Assembly: GCF_965228935.1 (NCBI RefSeq)
Contig: NZ_OZ245846.1
Span: 4,092,001 to 4,156,000 of the forward strand
From: Ulvibacterium sp965228935
GTDB lineage: Bacteria; Bacteroidota; Bacteroidia; Flavobacteriales; Flavobacteriaceae
Length of the DNA: 64,000 bases
Direction: 5' to 3'
Part shown: in pieces, positions 63,401 through 64,000 of the stretch
How positions within the stretch are numbered: position 1 is the stretch's first letter
Layout: each line of letters starts with the position of its first letter
Notes under the pieces: generated by a model
Database searches by the model: none
What the model was told of the DNA's origin: nothing
What the model saw: only the letters and a program-made list of their open reading frames with translations
Translations under genes and position numbers: made by a program

Positions 63401-63520
63401 ATCTATATTTACGATGCCGTTGGCACCAAGTTAAAGAAGACGGTCAACGACAATGGTTCTTTGACAAATAGGGTCCTTCAGTTGCAAACGGGTAGTTACA
63501 GGAAACAAAAAACCCGATAG
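63401..63520 (+). pseudogene. Orphan RHS fragment downstream of the RAYT
   Basis: A 39-codon open stretch reads IYIYDAVGTKLKKTVNDNGS and then diverges, ending in TAG. The first 20 residues are a standard RHS/YD repeat, with no start codon of their own. It is probably the remains of an older RHS C-terminal end, displaced when the current toxin-immunity tip or the RAYT arrived. Confidence 0.7.
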
Positions 63521-63533
63521 TAGTATCGGGTTT
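63510..63533 (-). terminator. Terminator of the ferredoxin gene
   Basis: AAACCCGATA and TATCGGGTTT form a perfect 10-base stem (63510-63519 with 63524-63533) and a 4-base loop. On the minus strand it runs into six T, 35 bases after the ferredoxin stop. Confidence 0.85.
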
Positions 63534-63567
63534 AAATTCTATTTTCCAAGTAAATCAAATGGTTCTT

Positions 63568-63921
63568 CTAATCATCCGGATGCATAAAACGCTGTTTGGT
63601 AAGCAAGGTCTCTTCAGACTCTACCCTATCCTCGTCGGGAACACAACAATCCACGGGACAGACTGCAGCGCACTGCGGTTCCTCATGAAATCCCATACAC
63701 TCGGTACATTTATCCGGGGATATGTAATAGATCTCGTCGCTAATAGGTTCCTGAACCTCATCCGCATTTACGGCCTTTCCATCCGGTAATACGACATCAC
63801 CTTTTAGCGAGGTTCCATCACTATATCTCCATTCATCCGCTCCTTCGTAGATAGCGGTATTCGGGCACTCGGGCTCACAGGCCCCACAGTTTATACATTC
63901 ATCCGTTATGATAATAGCCAT
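63568..63921 (-). CDS. 4Fe-4S dicluster ferredoxin
   Basis: 117 residues, a small cytoplasmic electron carrier. Two Cys clusters: CINCGACEPECP near the N-terminus and CTECMGFHEEPQCAAVCPVDC with an eight-residue insertion typical of the YfhL-like 2[4Fe-4S] type. Length is slightly above the usual 110. The start ATG is at 63921; 79 bases of upstream sequence at the window edge show no clear TAnnTTTG box. Confidence 0.92.
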   Translation of the reverse strand: MAIIITDECINCGACEPECPNTAIYEGADEWRYSDGTSLKGDVVLPDGKAVNADEVQEPISDEIYYISPDKCTECMGFHEEPQCAAVCPVDCCVPDEDRVESEETLLTKQRFMHPDD

Positions 63922-64000
63922 AATTTTCTTTTTTAAGACTGAATCCGTTTTACATCAAAATCCGTTCAGCAGCAATTTTAGTTTTGTATGTGTATTTTTG

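Overview
The window looks like a chromosome segment of a marine Flavobacteriaceae bacterium (Bacteroidota). The evidence is the gene families and their flavobacterial arrangement: a SusC/DUF4249-type outer-membrane pair, a PorX-like regulator of type IX secretion, fused LpxC/FabZ, an eight-gene his operon, primary-sigma promoters of the TAnnTTTG type, weak ribosome binding sites and moderate G+C. There are no rRNA or tRNA genes and no CRISPR array. Most of the window is housekeeping sequence; the accessory part lies at about 50.6-63.5 kb.

Layout. 0-7.1 kb: a DUF4249 lipoprotein (partial) with its TonB-dependent receptor on the minus strand, divergent from an ECF sigma / membrane anti-sigma / DUF4097 group followed by an outer-membrane protein / CxxC small protein / head-GIN lipoprotein group. 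Three promoters here share one motif (ATGCAACC, exactly 16 bases, GTCTTT or GTCAAT), so the sigma factor probably controls itself and both envelope operons. 7.2-15.8 kb: the his operon hisG-D-C-B-H-(GNAT)-A-(DinB)-F-IE, headed by a leader peptide with three consecutive histidines and a complete attenuator. 15.9-20.6 kb: an SPFH protein, a VWA membrane protein, fabG and sucD. 20.7-26.7 kb: a second LpxD-like protein, efp, lpxA, lpxC/fabZ, lpxD and an HD hydrolase. 26.8-41.5 kb: porX, two related XRE-type proteins, two members of an unrecognised membrane family around tsaE, a tiny secreted protein, ald, a DUF4258-like protein, proline dehydrogenase, aroB, DinB, an Lrp regulator, an M14 peptidase, a lipoprotein, TerC and a fatty acid hydroxylase. 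41.7-50.6 kb: parC/parE, an EamA transporter, a leucine-rich lipoprotein and ychF.

50.6-63.5 kb is a polymorphic toxin (RHS) island on the plus strand. It holds a degenerate C-terminal gene fragment, an Fn3/coiled-coil secreted protein, a 1129-residue RHS protein, a 2022-residue DUF6443/RHS protein whose AT-rich tip resembles TNT-type NAD glycohydrolase toxins, and a 93-residue candidate immunity protein. A RAYT-family transposase, broken by an amber codon and bounded by inverted repeats, follows. Behind it lies an orphan RHS fragment, and then a ferredoxin gene on the minus strand at the window edge.

The strongest leads are the shared ECF promoter, the his attenuator with its mutually exclusive hairpins, the RHS toxin/immunity tip with its displaced remnant, and the membrane-protein module found three times around tsaE. 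All family names come from reading the sequence; no database search was run.
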